A stretch of DNA of 64,000 bases from Leishmania mexicana MHOM/GT/2001/U1103. Lineage: Eukaryota > Euglenozoa > Kinetoplastea > Trypanosomatida > Trypanosomatidae. The stretch spans positions 186,001-250,000 of the forward strand of contig NC_018329.1 of assembly GCF_000234665.1 (NCBI RefSeq). The letters are read 5' to 3'. The translations under genes were made by a program, and so were the position numbers. Shown in pieces: positions 47,901 to 57,867 of the stretch; within the stretch, counting starts at the first letter, position 1; every line of letters starts with the position of its first letter. Below the pieces are notes generated by a model, which saw only the letters and a list, made by a program, of their open reading frames with translations, had not been told where the DNA came from and ran no database searches.

Positions 47901-50092
47901 AAATCCACCAAAGAGGACCTCTCGACCAGGCTCGGGAAGCTCTGCTCGACTTCCGACTTTGTTGATGACTGCCGCGCGTGCGAGCTTGTCGTCTTGGCAT
48001 CAGGATCTGCAGCCGCAGCGGTAACAGGTGCCAACGGCTGAGGCGGTTCCGGCGAGGACGACAGCGGCGGATGCTGCTTAACAGCACCCGCCGTGGGCAC
48101 GGGCGCAGGAGACAAAGCAGAGGGGTCGCTGCCGTGGTGCGGCCTGCTGCCGCTCCAGTCGCCATGATCGCCGCGCTCAAGGTGTGGGGAGACCGCCGCT
48201 GCGGAGGAACGCTTTGCCTTCTTCGCAGCACGCCGGCGCTGATGCTCTGCCTTGTACTGGCGACGCTCCTCCGACGACATCTCCTTCATCTTCTCGTGCT
48301 TCAGCTGTCGCTTGCGCTCGCGCTTGCGGGCCAGGGCACTGTCCGACCTGTGAGCAACCGCAACCGCCTTCAGCGCCTCAGCAGCCGCGCCGTTCTCGCC
48401 TTCCGCCACTGTCTCGCCGTTTTTTTGCCGCTTGGCCTTGTCCTTCTTCCGCGTCTTCCTCAGGCGGCGCTTCGCCCGCTTCTGGTGGACGGCGTCATCG
48501 TTCTCGATGGAGTCGCTAGGTCGCTGCTGGCCCGTCGCGCCGCGCGCGGCGGTAGTGTAGTTGTCGTGGTCGAGGCTTTGCAAGCTTCCGTGCTTGGGGC
48601 CGCTGGAACGCTCGCCGGTCGGCGGTCGGGTTGCCTCTGGCGCGTAATCCCCGTTCTCGAGAACGGCGGTGTCGAAGCTGCTGAAACCCGAGTTCGGGAT
48701 CAACGTGACGGCCGCGTTTTTTGCAAGCGGAGAGGCGGCGGTGCTTGCACAGGTCATTTGCCCCATCCCGGTCGAGTTCCCTGAGGATGATTGGCCCGTC
48801 AGACCGCCTGACAGCGTCAGCGGTGCCGCCTCCACCGTGAGCAACACCGGTGCTGTGACAAATATGCTGGTGCCGCCGCCGCGGTCACTGGCCTCGATTG
48901 GGGTCGATTGATGCTCTCCCGTCTTGGCATCGTCATCACTGCCCATCCCCATGGTAGTCGCACGGCGTGCGGACTGCACCAAGCTGGATGAGCTGGATGG
49001 CTTGATTGAGTTGACATCACAACACTCATCTCTGCCTTCGGGGAGGGGCACCGAATGCAGCGGCCGCGGTGGCTGCCCAACAGCTACCGACGCCTCCAAC
49101 ACAATCTTTAGGGCTGGCGCAAGGCACGGACCCTCGTCTTCGTGGTGCATCGAGGTGAACGAAGAGGAGCAAGACAGCGTCGGCAACCCAATACCGGCAC
49201 TCGAACCCTCCAGCTCCTGCAGGGCGGTGAGAAGCTGGCGACCTTGCAAGCTGGCGGAGTTGCTCGTCAGAGAACGTGTGATGAGTGGCAGTTGCACCTG
49301 CGACGGCACATCATCATTCCTGCCGCCGCTCTTGCCGCTGGAGTCTTCGCGGTCGCTGGGAAGGCGATCACGCGCTCTGCCGCGGTGCAGCCGGAGTGCG
49401 CTACGTGATATGGACGACACTGATGACTCGACGAGGGAGATGCTTTCGGACAGAAAACCACCGCGTAATGCAGCGTTTGATAAGTCCTTACCCGGCGGGG
49501 ATGTGACTAGTAGCCCAGCCACCGGTCCGCTAGGGCTAAGACTTTCCAGGGTGGACAGCTCACGCGGCGAGAGAGCGTGCGAAGCACTACCAACCCCACC
49601 CTGTGATATCGGTGGTTGTGCGGCATCAACGGGAGAGGAGCTCATCCCTTGGCCCTGTGGCTGCCCATTCATCGGTTGGGTGGAAGGGACGGTGAGCTCG
49701 GTGAAAAGCTCCTTGCGCGAGGCCATCATACCGGCCAGCAGCGGCAAGCTTGCCTGGGAAGTTGGTACACCTCCGCTACAGGATCCGATGGTGGAGTTAG
49801 GGCTACTGTCGCGGCTGGCGTGGTGAAGCTTGTCGCCGTTGTGCCGCCGCGGCTGCCCTATGGATTGCCGCTGGCTAGGCAGAGAAGGCGACAGCCCACC
49901 AAAGGTGGCCGCCAAGCCGGTGCTGCTGCGTAGGGGCGCCGCCTCATCATGCAGTTGCAGCGGAGACAAGTCCATGCGATGCGACAAGCTGACGTTGGCG
50001 CTGCGTGAAGCACTCAGATTGGAGGACGAAGCGTTCTGAAAGCTGTCCACAAGCTCCGTGACGTCCGGCCACATAATACGGTTGTAAACCAA
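44909..50092 (-). CDS. Large alpha-kinase (eEF2K/MHCK-type atypical kinase)
   Basis: 1727 aa. The kinase domain lies at about residues 1137-1360. Diagnostic blocks are GNMRASYYMIDMRR, LVAKRYLK (ATP-binding Lys), GKFVKYNNNCGYV, HFTYHASDHELMVVDIQGVD DYYTDPQ (split here for length), DGEGYGRGNLG (Gly-rich loop) and SHKCNEVC (zinc-binding Cys/His). These follow eEF2 kinase and Dictyostelium MHCK almost position by position, so catalysis should be intact. The first 1100 residues are Ser/Pro/Ala-rich and look disordered, with a basic Lys/Arg cluster at about 545-660 (RRLRKTRKKDKAKRQKNGE) that may be a nuclear or RNA-binding signal. The last 350 residues are Gly/Pro/Ser-rich. No EF2K-type SEL1 repeats or WD40 domain is seen. 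Substrate cannot be told from sequence. A Met at residue 7 is an alternative start. Confidence 0.93.
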   Translation of the reverse strand: MVYNRIMWPDVTELVDSFQNASSSNLSASRSANVSLSHRMDLSPLQLHDEAAPLRSSTGLAATFGGLSPSLPSQRQSIGQPRRHNGDKLHHASRDSSPNSTIGSCSGGVPTSQASLPLLAGMMASRKELFTELTVPSTQPMNGQPQGQGMSSSPVDAAQPPISQGGVGSASHALSPRELSTLESLSPSGPVAGLLVTSPPGKDLSNAALRGGFLSESISLVESSVSSISRSALRLHRGRARDRLPSDREDSSGKSGGRNDDVPSQVQLPLITRSLTSNSASLQGRQLLTALQELEGSSAGIGLPTLSCSSSFTSMHHEDEGPCLAPALKIVLEASVAVGQPPRPLHSVPLPEGRDECCDVNSIKPSSSSSLVQSARRATTMGMGSDDDAKTGEHQSTPIEASDRGGGTSIFVTAPVLLTVEAAPLTLSGGLTGQSSSGNSTGMGQMTCASTAASPLAKNAAVTLIPNSGFSSFDTAVLENGDYAPEATRPPTGERSSGPKHGSLQSLDHDNYTTAARGATGQQRPSDSIENDDAVHQKRAKRRLRKTRKKDKAKRQKNGETVAEGENGAAAEALKAVAVAHRSDSALARKRERKRQLKHEKMKEMSSEERRQYKAEHQRRRAAKKAKRSSAAAVSPHLERGDHGDWSGSRPHHGSDPSALSPAPVPTAGAVKQHPPLSSSPEPPQPLAPVTAAAADPDAKTTSSHARQSSTKSEVEQSFPSLVERSSLVDFAATLSPQVLASTCSALTNAQVDGGGTLLKALGVRRCTSASGRDVPVAPSTALPSKLMPSTPAPFRRRFFIDIAGRPRDQGDANSFLHVSSSTPTNVSDLEGQLHAHEADAEGCGVECDATLEANDGGADNCDDESRGPLRRQPMDESDSADGVIPERAPMSNEGALSPAPHLPAAAAGSGTAAILELKQQQEVQQRHRLPSLAADTSLPAMLVPVANSDGASADASEASLMTASASGRGADHCQGSSLPLRPGAETSQSVEPDLNQSRPGDALTGPVTKGTAAISATSMPCCSAYSRSHTKDDVPAAVEPAVTGAGGAEGCGAGQKALTSAAAASTAVAAARKARRSPSSSCSSLRSRSSDDESADGSSGYSYSSYSSSGSLVPEVLQLVGGCTVPPPVAAFSDLKYRYSCVPQLHSYAEPAIIHEWNLTEGCWGSVETSVVLSPQPFAKGNMRASYYMIDMRRLNCLLVAKRYLKSSVKDDQYFDDVSMHSIAGHWARVFNMMRPPKEVRFVPAAVLILPKRNPPLILAMEPQLTGKFVKYNNNCGYVRRKARWTPQAFSHFTYHASDHELMVVDIQGVDDYYTDPQILSADGEGYGRGNLGEEGIRRFLESHKCNEVCRAVGLPPLQRNGKGAVITPLASPGSGRSSAGPGTPAAKDHLTTAIPCASGLKEERLPPKAFMLARRASSGNTPGPEHNGVQLGSRQPSETALMLSPVPPPRQTLRTGTRPSSPSPLAAAPSALTPGALPHRVGPVQNCGVKYMRYPRQALIRPQSQYFVSTVAGGLMSVPQQGSSAPNGYSNGSSFSALQGYPPVSEQSGSKVGGSPTSGSAGAPSGMAGVGHGGASSPPQGSVMVAVPLLRPPAGGRPGYTGAQSSVSPEGFHLLTAPRSGENVGSFHQAPHLRPGGTANLGGGMPNFYPRPPVTGAVGSPTGRCASHQSSFTAAAPTIQSTEEVTTTNRPRSHRQSFSRRPVFSAVEEMPKRSEPRYHGHPHPH

Positions 50093-50417
50093 GAAAACGT
50101 CAGCAACGGCCCTGTGCAGTGTGGATGCTACAAAGGGGATGCGTCCGTGCGCGCTCTGGCCTGCTTGGTCTCCCCTGCGGCCAAATTATCCGAGTACAAC
50201 GAGGGGATCGAAGATACAAGGGAGGAGAGTGGGCACGCAAACACAAGAAGAGGAGCCGAGAACCACCAAATGAAAAGAAAAGGAGAAGAGGAGACAAAGT
50301 GATGTATGATCTCTAAAGTGCGACAGCAACAGGCAAAAAAAAAAACGAAAGGAAAAAGCAGCAAGCGTCAACGGAAGACTGAGGGATGGGGGAGAAGATC
50401 GAGAGGGATGGAGAGAG

Positions 50418-50450
50418 ACAAGGCAAGGCAAGGCAAGACAAGGCAAGACA
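50418..50450. repeat. Pentanucleotide AGGCA/AGACA tandem repeat
   Basis: Seven tandem pentamers alternating aggca and agaca, in the pyrimidine-rich (minus) spacer upstream of the alpha-kinase gene. Confidence 0.75.
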
Positions 50451-52093
50451 GCAACCAAACACGTAAGCAAGAACAAAAAAAAATTCTAGCGTGAAAACAA
50501 GAAAGAAAGGACGAAGCGTGTCACGTGTGCGTGTCACGTTTGTGTGCGTGTGTGTGCGTGTCTCAGAGAGAAAGAGAGGGAGAGCGGCGAGCGAAAAAAA
50601 ACGAAGAAGACACCTGAGTGGTCAAGCACGCCCACACACGCACACACAAAGTGAGAGAAGCGAAGGAGGGGGAGGGAGGAAGACACAAGCGCCCACACAC
50701 ACAGCACAGCCCAACGACACACGTCGAAGAGGAAGCACCCAAACAAATAAAACGAGAAGGTGAAGGAGGGGGGATTTTTCTTCCCTTGTGTGTGGGTACG
50801 GGTGTGCTCAGCCGGACTATTTTCCTTTCAAAGATGATGGCATAAAGATGACACACAGAAAAACAGCAGAACCCAAGGAGCAACGGCAGAACAAGGACGG
50901 GAGGAGAGAAAGGGGGAGGGAGGGCAGCACACACAAAGCACACAACACAGCACGACAAAGAGGTGGCCGTAGACGGCGAGAGAGGAGGCGGGAGGAAGGG
51001 GGGAGGGAGGGGCTGTAAGAGGTGAGAAGAAAGAGGAGAGCAGGGAAGTAATCAGATCAACATACACCAAGCAACAAGAAAAGAAAAGGCACAAAGCTTT
51101 CGTTTAGTGTACGCAAACGCACTGATGAGGCGAAACGACGGCGGCGGGCAACGGGAACGTCAAAATGAACACACACACACACACACACGCACGCACGCAC
51201 ACACACACAGGAAAGCAAACAAAAAAAAGAACAAGGAAAAGGGAGCGAGGACGAAACAGCGGAGACGGAGTGGGGGATAGCCGGTGAGCACCAGCAAAGA
51301 CATGAAACCAAAAGGAAAAGAGAGAGGGAAAGAGGGGGGGGGACACAAAAGAAGCAAAACAACAAAAAAAAGAAGAGGCTGAGTAAGGAACACCGACAAA
51401 ACAAAAAAAAAAACAAAAGGAACGCCGTACACAACGACAACGCCAACAACAACGAGAGAAGGGGGAGAGAGGGAGAGAATGAAGCGTACAAACGGGCAAG
51501 AAAAAAAAAAAACTAACAAGCCAAGCCAAAACAAAAGGTGTGAAGGAAAGAGGTTGGGGGGGGGGGGACTGTCGTCGTTGACGGGGTGGGATTGCAGCCC
51601 ACGAGTTCGGTGGGGTTTTCGTAAGATCCACTCCTTCACAGACACACAGAAAGACACAAATACGCCGATATACAGGGAAACAGAGACAGGCAGGAGTCTC
51701 GGTCGCCGCACGCTTCTCGACTCTTTTTTTTGTTTTCAAAGTGGCACGCGTCTTCTGATCGGACCCCCTCCGATATATTTCCTCGCCTGTATGCCACTTT
51801 GTTAGGCCTTCGTTATTGTCCCTGACTCAATTCACGACTGTTTTTCACCCACAAGAGAATCGCTGGAGTAAAAGAAAATGGCGGCGCAAGAAGAAGGGTA
51901 GCGTGTAGAGGTGTGTGTGTGTGTATATGCTGTGTAGCCCAACCCGAACGCCGCAACGACACAGGAAATATGTACACAGGACGAGAGTAACAGAAACCCG
52001 GAAAAAAAAGGAGATGTGTACACTATACTTTTGGGGGAGGGGGAGAGAGAGTGAATGCCACAGAGAGCAACGAAGAGCAAGAAGCGGTGAAAA

Positions 52094-52152
52094 TACACAC
52101 ACACACATATATAACATATATATATACAAGTTTATATGTTTACATATGTCTT

Positions 52153-52184
<32 letters not shown>
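52094..52184. repeat. CA/TA ... TA/TG inverted microsatellite
   Basis: (CA)n-(TA)n at 52094-52126 is mirrored by (TA)n-(TG)n at 52152-52184, with about 25 nt between. The arms are made only of dinucleotide repeats, but together can form one long hairpin. Confidence 0.75.
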
Positions 52185-52933
52185 GAAATGGTGAGAAACA
52201 CAAACGACTAAGCGCCCTGGCTGAGCACGGCGTGATGGGAGAATACAATGACGGTGCAAGAGCAGATCCACAGAAAGGATGAAACTAGCGAAACCAAAGT
52301 AGTAGAAAAAAATGCCAAATAGGAAAAAAAGCACGAGAAACAACGCTTAGTTCGTGGAAGGAGATATATACAGTAGATTGTGCTCGACACTACTTCTTAT
52401 ACTTCTGTCTCGCCTGTCTGTGTCCGCTTTTTAGGTGTGGATGAGGGAGGTTTGTGTGGGTGTATATAGCCTTTTGGGGGCATAGGCGCGTGTGCGTGTG
52501 CGTGGTGTGCGTCCCTGCCGTTTCTTTGTGTTGTTTCTCCTTTCGGTATCGTCTCTCTCTCTCTGTCCTGCTCCCTTTCCGTGTTTTCTGCAGCACCTAA
52601 CGTTTGACGAAAACGAAACTAGTAATAATAATAGCAGCACTACGCCGCCCGCCTGCCTCTTTTTCTCTGTGTCTCTCCCTTAACGTGGATGTTTTGGCTT
52701 CCGTCTCACCTTTTGCCGGACAACGTGCGTGTTTCCCGTATGTCTTGCGTGTTTCGTGTGTGCATGGAAGGGGGGATGTCGGAGTGGATCCCACAGGAGT
52801 AGAAGAGGAGGCAGGTTGGGGCAACGAGGAAGCAAAGGACCGGGCGAGGTCCGAGAAAAAAAGTGGGGAAGTCAACGAGGACACCCAGGGAACGGCGAGA
52901 CAACAGCCGAATCCGCAAAGCCCCGCGGTGACC

Positions 52934-53236
52934 TCAGTGCCGGATTCCTACTGTGTAATAAGTTGGTCCGACGACTCGAGTTCTGGCCAGCGATCGTCGC
53001 TCAGCGAACCGTCCACAGAAGAGAAGAGGATGAGGAAGGAAAGGGAAGAGTTGGCCGCACTCGCGGCTAAGCATGCAGCGCAAGTGCGCGAGCTTCATCT
53101 GTTCCGTCAAACAGAGCCGCATGAAGGGATGGGCAAGTCCTCACACAAGATTTTCGTCGGTGGTGCCTGCGCATGCTTCTTCGGTGCACCTGGATGGGCC
53201 CGGCAGTGTTTCTTTACAGGCTTTTTTTTCGGTTAA
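52934..53236 (+). pseudogene. Possible plus-strand coding relic
   Basis: Within a plus-strand frame open from 52604 to 53236, the part from about 52934 reads like protein: SVPDSYCVISWSDDSSSGQR, a charged helix KRMRKEREELAALAAKHAAQ, then SSHKIFVGG. After 53150 the composition becomes implausible (CFFTGFFFG), while another plus frame (SVSLQAFFSVKHRHFVGRWE, 53196-53260) takes over, as after a frameshift. All real genes here are on the opposite strand. No family is recognised, and similar-looking chance frames exist in this GC-rich DNA, so this is a weak call. Confidence 0.2.
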
Positions 53237-54244
53237 GCACCGCCATTTTGTTGGTCGGTGGGAGAGACTGAACTCAGTGCCACGCAATGGGAGAAGAGGG
53301 ATACACACAAACACACACGCGCCCTCTCCGGCAAAGTCCTCGGCACACCATCGCAGAGAAAGCGCGCGTGCACAGAAAAGCGCGCAAGCGCACATGTAGG
53401 AAGTCGTGAAAACAAAAACATGGATTCGGATGAGAGCGACAGATGCTGAAGGGGGGCAGGGGCTTCTTTGAAGACCCCCCGCACACACACACGCGTGCAC
53501 CACGTGATCACGCAAGCGACGGCGCGCGTGGGCAACGTTTTGGGTAAAGGAAGCCGCGGAGTGGAACGGAGGAGAAGGAGCAATTACACACTCGGATGAC
53601 GCGCTGAGAGCGGACGGCAAATCGGAGCGGTCAGTGAGCACGCACGCACGCAAGGTGCCCACCCAAACCCAAACACAATGCAAACCTAGACCCACACATG
53701 TGTAGGTGGGCGCCCAGAGAGTGCTGCCGTCTTCTCGCTTCCCCCTGGACGTCGCGCTCTGGTACACCGTCCTGTCCCACCGAACAGGGAGGGGGCCGTG
53801 TGCGCAGCGTAGAGTCGAAACGCATCCGCACAACACCGACGCACACATACGCGCGGAGGGAAAGAGAAAAACGAAGGAACAGAGAAGGGGGGCGAAGGCG
53901 GTGAGAGCATAGGGAATGGGGGGCATCGTCATGTCGACTCTCATAAGCAGCGAAGGCATGCGCTCTTCGATTCTGCATGCGCGAGAACGTGGCAAGCACG
54001 CTTGTGTATCTGTGGGCAGGTGGATGCCTGCCATGAAAGTGAAGGAGATGGATGGGAAGCAGCAGTTTCCATACATCTCCAGCACCGAACGACAAGCACG
54101 CCAGCGATGCATCGCCGTACAACCCCTCGCACCCACCCTTCGAGCGGCATTTGGCAAAGCTCACCGCTGACTGCCGCGCCGCAATGCGTTCGGCCTTAGC
54201 AGATGGAAAGGCGGCATCCATTTTGGTGTGTCTCTACACGGACG

Positions 54245-54280
54245 CACACACATATATATATACTATATATATATATATGC
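54245..54280. repeat. CA/TA inverted microsatellite
   Basis: cacacacatatatatata, then c, then (TA)n to g at 54279; can fold on itself. Located in the 3' spacer of the 1057-aa gene. Confidence 0.75.
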
Positions 54281-54693
54281 CTGCATGTCTTTTGCGTGTG
54301 TCGTGCGCCGTGTGTCGTGTCATCTTTCGAGCATGGTGGGCGAGGAGCGGTAGCGGTGACGGTTAGGAACCGGGAAAAAAAAGAAGAGAAAGAGGGGGAG
54401 AATCGAGCGACGACGACGAAACGGTGGCGTGGGGTCCTTCGGTGTCCCGCCCCCGACGCAGATAAAACAAGCACATCCACGTAGCGGAATAGCAGCAACA
54501 AGCGAACGCACACACACACACGCATACACACATACACACCTAGGCCGGGGAAGGGCAGATGAGCCAAGACGGAGAAGAAGCACGAAGTCGACAACATCGC
54601 CCCGTCGGTCCCGATTAATTTTATATTATTCTTGCTACGTCCTCCCTTTTCCTCAGCCGCCTCAACCTGTCCCTGCAGCACCACGCATTTGCC

Positions 54694-57600
54694 TCAGATC
54701 ACAGGGAAGAAGTAGAGGCCGCGTGTGGCGCTGTCCTGAGACGCGCCGTTGTTCGCGGATGCATCATTGCCGCCGCCAAGGACGACAGTGAGGCAGAGCT
54801 CATCCAGGCAATCGGCCACTGCCAAATACGCACTTTGGACAGCGAGCCACGACTCGGCCGGTGCCTTTGTGCACCCCTCGCACGGACTTGTGGGGGGTTC
54901 TGTGTAACCCTGCAGCACTTGCCACGACTCATCCAGCGTGCGCCCCTCCGGCCCATGCTGCAGAGAAAGAAGCTCGTAAGACAAGAGGGCGTCCCTCAGG
55001 GCGCCTAGCACACGCAGCTGCTCTGGGGTGTACGCCGTAGGTACCCCAGCAAGGGATGCAGAGGCGCATTCGTTTGGCAGAGGTGACTGCAGCAAGGAGT
55101 CCAACTTACGGATCGCCATGGCTGTTGCCCCTCGCTTGCCGCTCGTGGGCACCCGGCCGCAAAGCGGCTCAGGTAGAACTAGCTGATGCAGCAGAAGGCG
55201 CCAGTGGTAGCCGATGTCGTACACCAACTCCTGCTGCGCTCCCCTGGTGGCCGCCCCAACCAGGACACTCGCCACAACGAAGGGTATCGGCGGCACTGCT
55301 GGGTCGCCATACCACGCCCGCATCACCCGTTCGTCAGACCCGCCTGCCGCCATGGCTGCCGCTGTCGTTGTGTCAGAGAAGGTGGATCCACTGCTGAAGG
55401 AGCGGGAGTCGCTCGACTCGCTGCTGCTTGACTCCCCCGAGTCGTCGCGAAAGTGCATGGATATGGTGGGTGGGAACAGTGTTGGCGGCGAGGACTGCAG
55501 CTGCAAGGCGGCTGACCGCGCTTGAGAGACGGCCGCAGCGCAATCGGCTACCGAGCCAGTGGTGCGCTCCGACTCCATCGCTGCGGAAGCATTACAAATG
55601 CTGGGCTCTAATGCATCGGTGCGCTCTCCGACCACGAACAGGTAGTGCTCCCGCTCCTCGACAAAGGCCGCTGCATAGCGCGCGTGTCGTGAATAGCCCT
55701 TTCCACGCTGCTGGTGTTGCGCACCGTCGTTTGCTGACAGGGAGGACGATGGCGCGTACTGCTGACCACGAAGCGGGAGCGCAGCAACACCGCAGCCTCG
55801 ACGCTCCTGAGGCTGATCGGCACCGCTATCGCTACAGAGACCGCGTCGCACCCCGCGCAGACAACGCAAGTCGGTGGCGGACGTGTTAGGTTGCACATTG
55901 AAGCGCAACGCCAACTGCTGAAGCCCCCATCGACCGACAGCGCTGAGGAGGAGGACAGGGCGCACGTCTGTGCCCCAAGTAGACTCTATACACTGCTGCG
56001 CAGCTTTCGGCACCGAGGCTTGGACCGCCAGAACGACCCATCCCTCGCGTGCCTCGACATCCAGCGCGGCCCGCAAACGGGCCAACGTCTCCGCGTCAGA
56101 CGGCATGTCCTCGAACAGCAACAGCAACTCCACCGGGTACAACCTCGAGTTCGGCACTGCGCTGACAGATGTGAAAGGTGCATTGGTGTCGTCGCAGCAT
56201 GGCGACACAGCTGAGGAACTCAGCTGCGTCTCTGCCCACAGCACCTGTGCCAATGAACCCGCCGGCGACCACACACATGTGCCAGCGGGAGCTGACACGT
56301 CCGGCGCAGCAGCGTCGACTATGCTCGCCTTCCCCGAATACGCCGCAGCCAGCGAGCGGATGCGGGTGGCGGCAATCGACAACCCCGGCAGCACCACAGC
56401 GCGCCGTTGTCTCTGCAGCCCGAACAACGGCATGGGTCGGACATGCAGCGGCGACGACGTTGACGGTATCAGCCAGCTCCCTGCCATTTCGCAGCTGCCA
56501 AGGCTGAGCGGCATATCCGCATCGCAACCGTCATACATGGGCAACGGAACCAGCTGCAAAGAACGCATACACACGTCCAGTATGTGCATGACTGCCTGGG
56601 CACGACTCTGCTCCTCAGTCACTACGGGATACCCTTGTGAGTGTGGCGCCGCTGAAGTAAAGGAGGCGATTCGATCGATCCAGTGGCACGCAGGCCTCAA
56701 GAGGGGTGCTGCCAGCGACGACGCCACCGCCGCTGCCACGAAGACTGACGTTTGCGCAGGGGTAGTAGCAGTAGGAGTGGAACCGCTTTCGTTGCACATT
56801 GCCGTCTCCGCGCCGATACGACTGGCAGCTGCAGTTGATTCGCCGCACAGAAGCAGTACAGTGTCTGCCCAAAATGCCGTCGACAAGGATACCGTTTGAT
56901 AAGTTGGATGCTGGTCGTCCGTGTGTGCAACCGCCGCAGTACTCCGCAGCGCCTCACGCAGCCTCACCAGAGGCGGCTCGCCGCACCTGCGCAAGCGCCA
57001 CTGAAGGTCCGGGAGAAGTTCAGTGCACATGAACAGGTAGAAAAAGTGTGGGTGAGTGGCGAAGACGTCGTCCAGGTGTGCATCGGGTGCAGAAGAAATA
57101 GTCCGCAGCATATCTTGCCAGCTCACATCGCTACAGTTAGTGCGCTTCGTCCCGAGCTGCTGCACGGCAGCCACGGCAGCAGACACACGCTCCCCGATCT
57201 CACGCTCCCACCGTATATACGCGTCTGTGCGGGCCCCGGCATCCGCGGACGTGGCACCACCGGCAGCGCGCCGCTCACGCTGACGAGACTCGGCACCTCG
57301 CGCCAAGAGACGATACACCTCCAACGCCACCCAGGCGACGAAGTTCACATACGGACCACCCCCGCCGCGGTGACCGCGTTCGCTCACGCTGCAATCATGC
57401 CAGCTGCTCTCCTTATTGCTCCTCCCGTCAGAGGCGTTGCCGTGTCGCAGCTCGACTGCGAAGTGCAGGGTAGAGAACGGGGGCCCAACGGAGACAGCCA
57501 ACATGAATGCATCCAGGTGCCGCTCCACCACATCGCCAAGGTAGAGAATAAACGATGATAAAGCGTCGCTAGCCCTTGCCTCTTCGACCGTCGGCCGCGT

Positions 57601-57867
57601 AACGGGACCGGTCGTTGCCATGAATGCTTGCGAAGGAGCTAGTCGCACTACCCTTCGCGATGTGGCGCTGCTGTGAGCAGCACCGAGCACCGACGCAAAA
57701 AACGGCAGGCAGCTCATCACATCTGCTGCGTCAAGAGCCAATGTATGCGAGCTCCTGGCATACGCGCTGTTTCCGTTTGGAAGAAGCTTCCTCTCATGAC
57801 CATCGAGGCTCGCAGAGACGTACCCGTCTAGCAGGCGCTGCAGCTGTGCCGCGGCGGCAGAAGACAT
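54694..57867 (-). CDS. Hypothetical large protein, possibly chaperonin-like
   Basis: 1057 aa with no membrane span or signal peptide. Folded-looking segments alternate with Ser/Ala-rich inserts. Near 577-690 a strand-helix-strand pattern (VELLLLFEDMPSDAETLARL, GWVVLAVQASVPKAAQQCIE, LLLSAVGRWGLQQLALRFNV) resembles the apical domain of group II chaperonins, where 'LLD.P', 'NVVL.Q..V' and 'LAQHYL.....I.A.RR' occur in that order. Later YLFVVGERTD and LVYDIGYHWRLLLHQLVL could match the return to the equatorial domain. No ATP-binding GDGTT motif is visible, so if related it would be of the divergent MKKS/BBS10/BBS12 type. This is a hypothesis from residue patterns only. The C-terminus ends ATRGLYFFPVI, a hydrophobic strand. 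Confidence 0.88.
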   Translation of the reverse strand: MSSAAAAQLQRLLDGYVSASLDGHERKLLPNGNSAYARSSHTLALDAADVMSCLPFFASVLGAAHSSATSRRVVRLAPSQAFMATTGPVTRPTVEEARASDALSSFILYLGDVVERHLDAFMLAVSVGPPFSTLHFAVELRHGNASDGRSNKESSWHDCSVSERGHRGGGGPYVNFVAWVALEVYRLLARGAESRQRERRAAGGATSADAGARTDAYIRWEREIGERVSAAVAAVQQLGTKRTNCSDVSWQDMLRTISSAPDAHLDDVFATHPHFFYLFMCTELLPDLQWRLRRCGEPPLVRLREALRSTAAVAHTDDQHPTYQTVSLSTAFWADTVLLLCGESTAAASRIGAETAMCNESGSTPTATTPAQTSVFVAAAVASSLAAPLLRPACHWIDRIASFTSAAPHSQGYPVVTEEQSRAQAVMHILDVCMRSLQLVPLPMYDGCDADMPLSLGSCEMAGSWLIPSTSSPLHVRPMPLFGLQRQRRAVVLPGLSIAATRIRSLAAAYSGKASIVDAAAPDVSAPAGTCVWSPAGSLAQVLWAETQLSSSAVSPCCDDTNAPFTSVSAVPNSRLYPVELLLLFEDMPSDAETLARLRAALDVEAREGWVVLAVQASVPKAAQQCIESTWGTDVRPVLLLSAVGRWGLQQLALRFNVQPNTSATDLRCLRGVRRGLCSDSGADQPQERRGCGVAALPLRGQQYAPSSSLSANDGAQHQQRGKGYSRHARYAAAFVEEREHYLFVVGERTDALEPSICNASAAMESERTTGSVADCAAAVSQARSAALQLQSSPPTLFPPTISMHFRDDSGESSSSESSDSRSFSSGSTFSDTTTAAAMAAGGSDERVMRAWYGDPAVPPIPFVVASVLVGAATRGAQQELVYDIGYHWRLLLHQLVLPEPLCGRVPTSGKRGATAMAIRKLDSLLQSPLPNECASASLAGVPTAYTPEQLRVLGALRDALLSYELLSLQHGPEGRTLDESWQVLQGYTEPPTSPCEGCTKAPAESWLAVQSAYLAVADCLDELCLTVVLGGGNDASANNGASQDSATRGLYFFPVI

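Larger units (their letters stand above)
50093..54693. other. Long spacer between the 1057-aa gene and the alpha-kinase gene
   Basis: 4.6 kb, the longest gene-free stretch. The 50200-51560 part is extremely purine-rich on the plus strand (minus-strand pyrimidine), with (CA)n at 51171-51188; 52094-52184 and 54245-54280 are inverted microsatellites; 52934-54240 has scattered plus-strand coding-like segments. Confidence 0.6.

Noticed and set aside
53141..54157. 338-codon minus-strand frame in the long spacer
   Set aside because: Composition (CVCVCA, HTRV and Ser/Leu runs) is repeat-derived, there is no good start context, and plus-strand readings of the same DNA look at least as protein-like.
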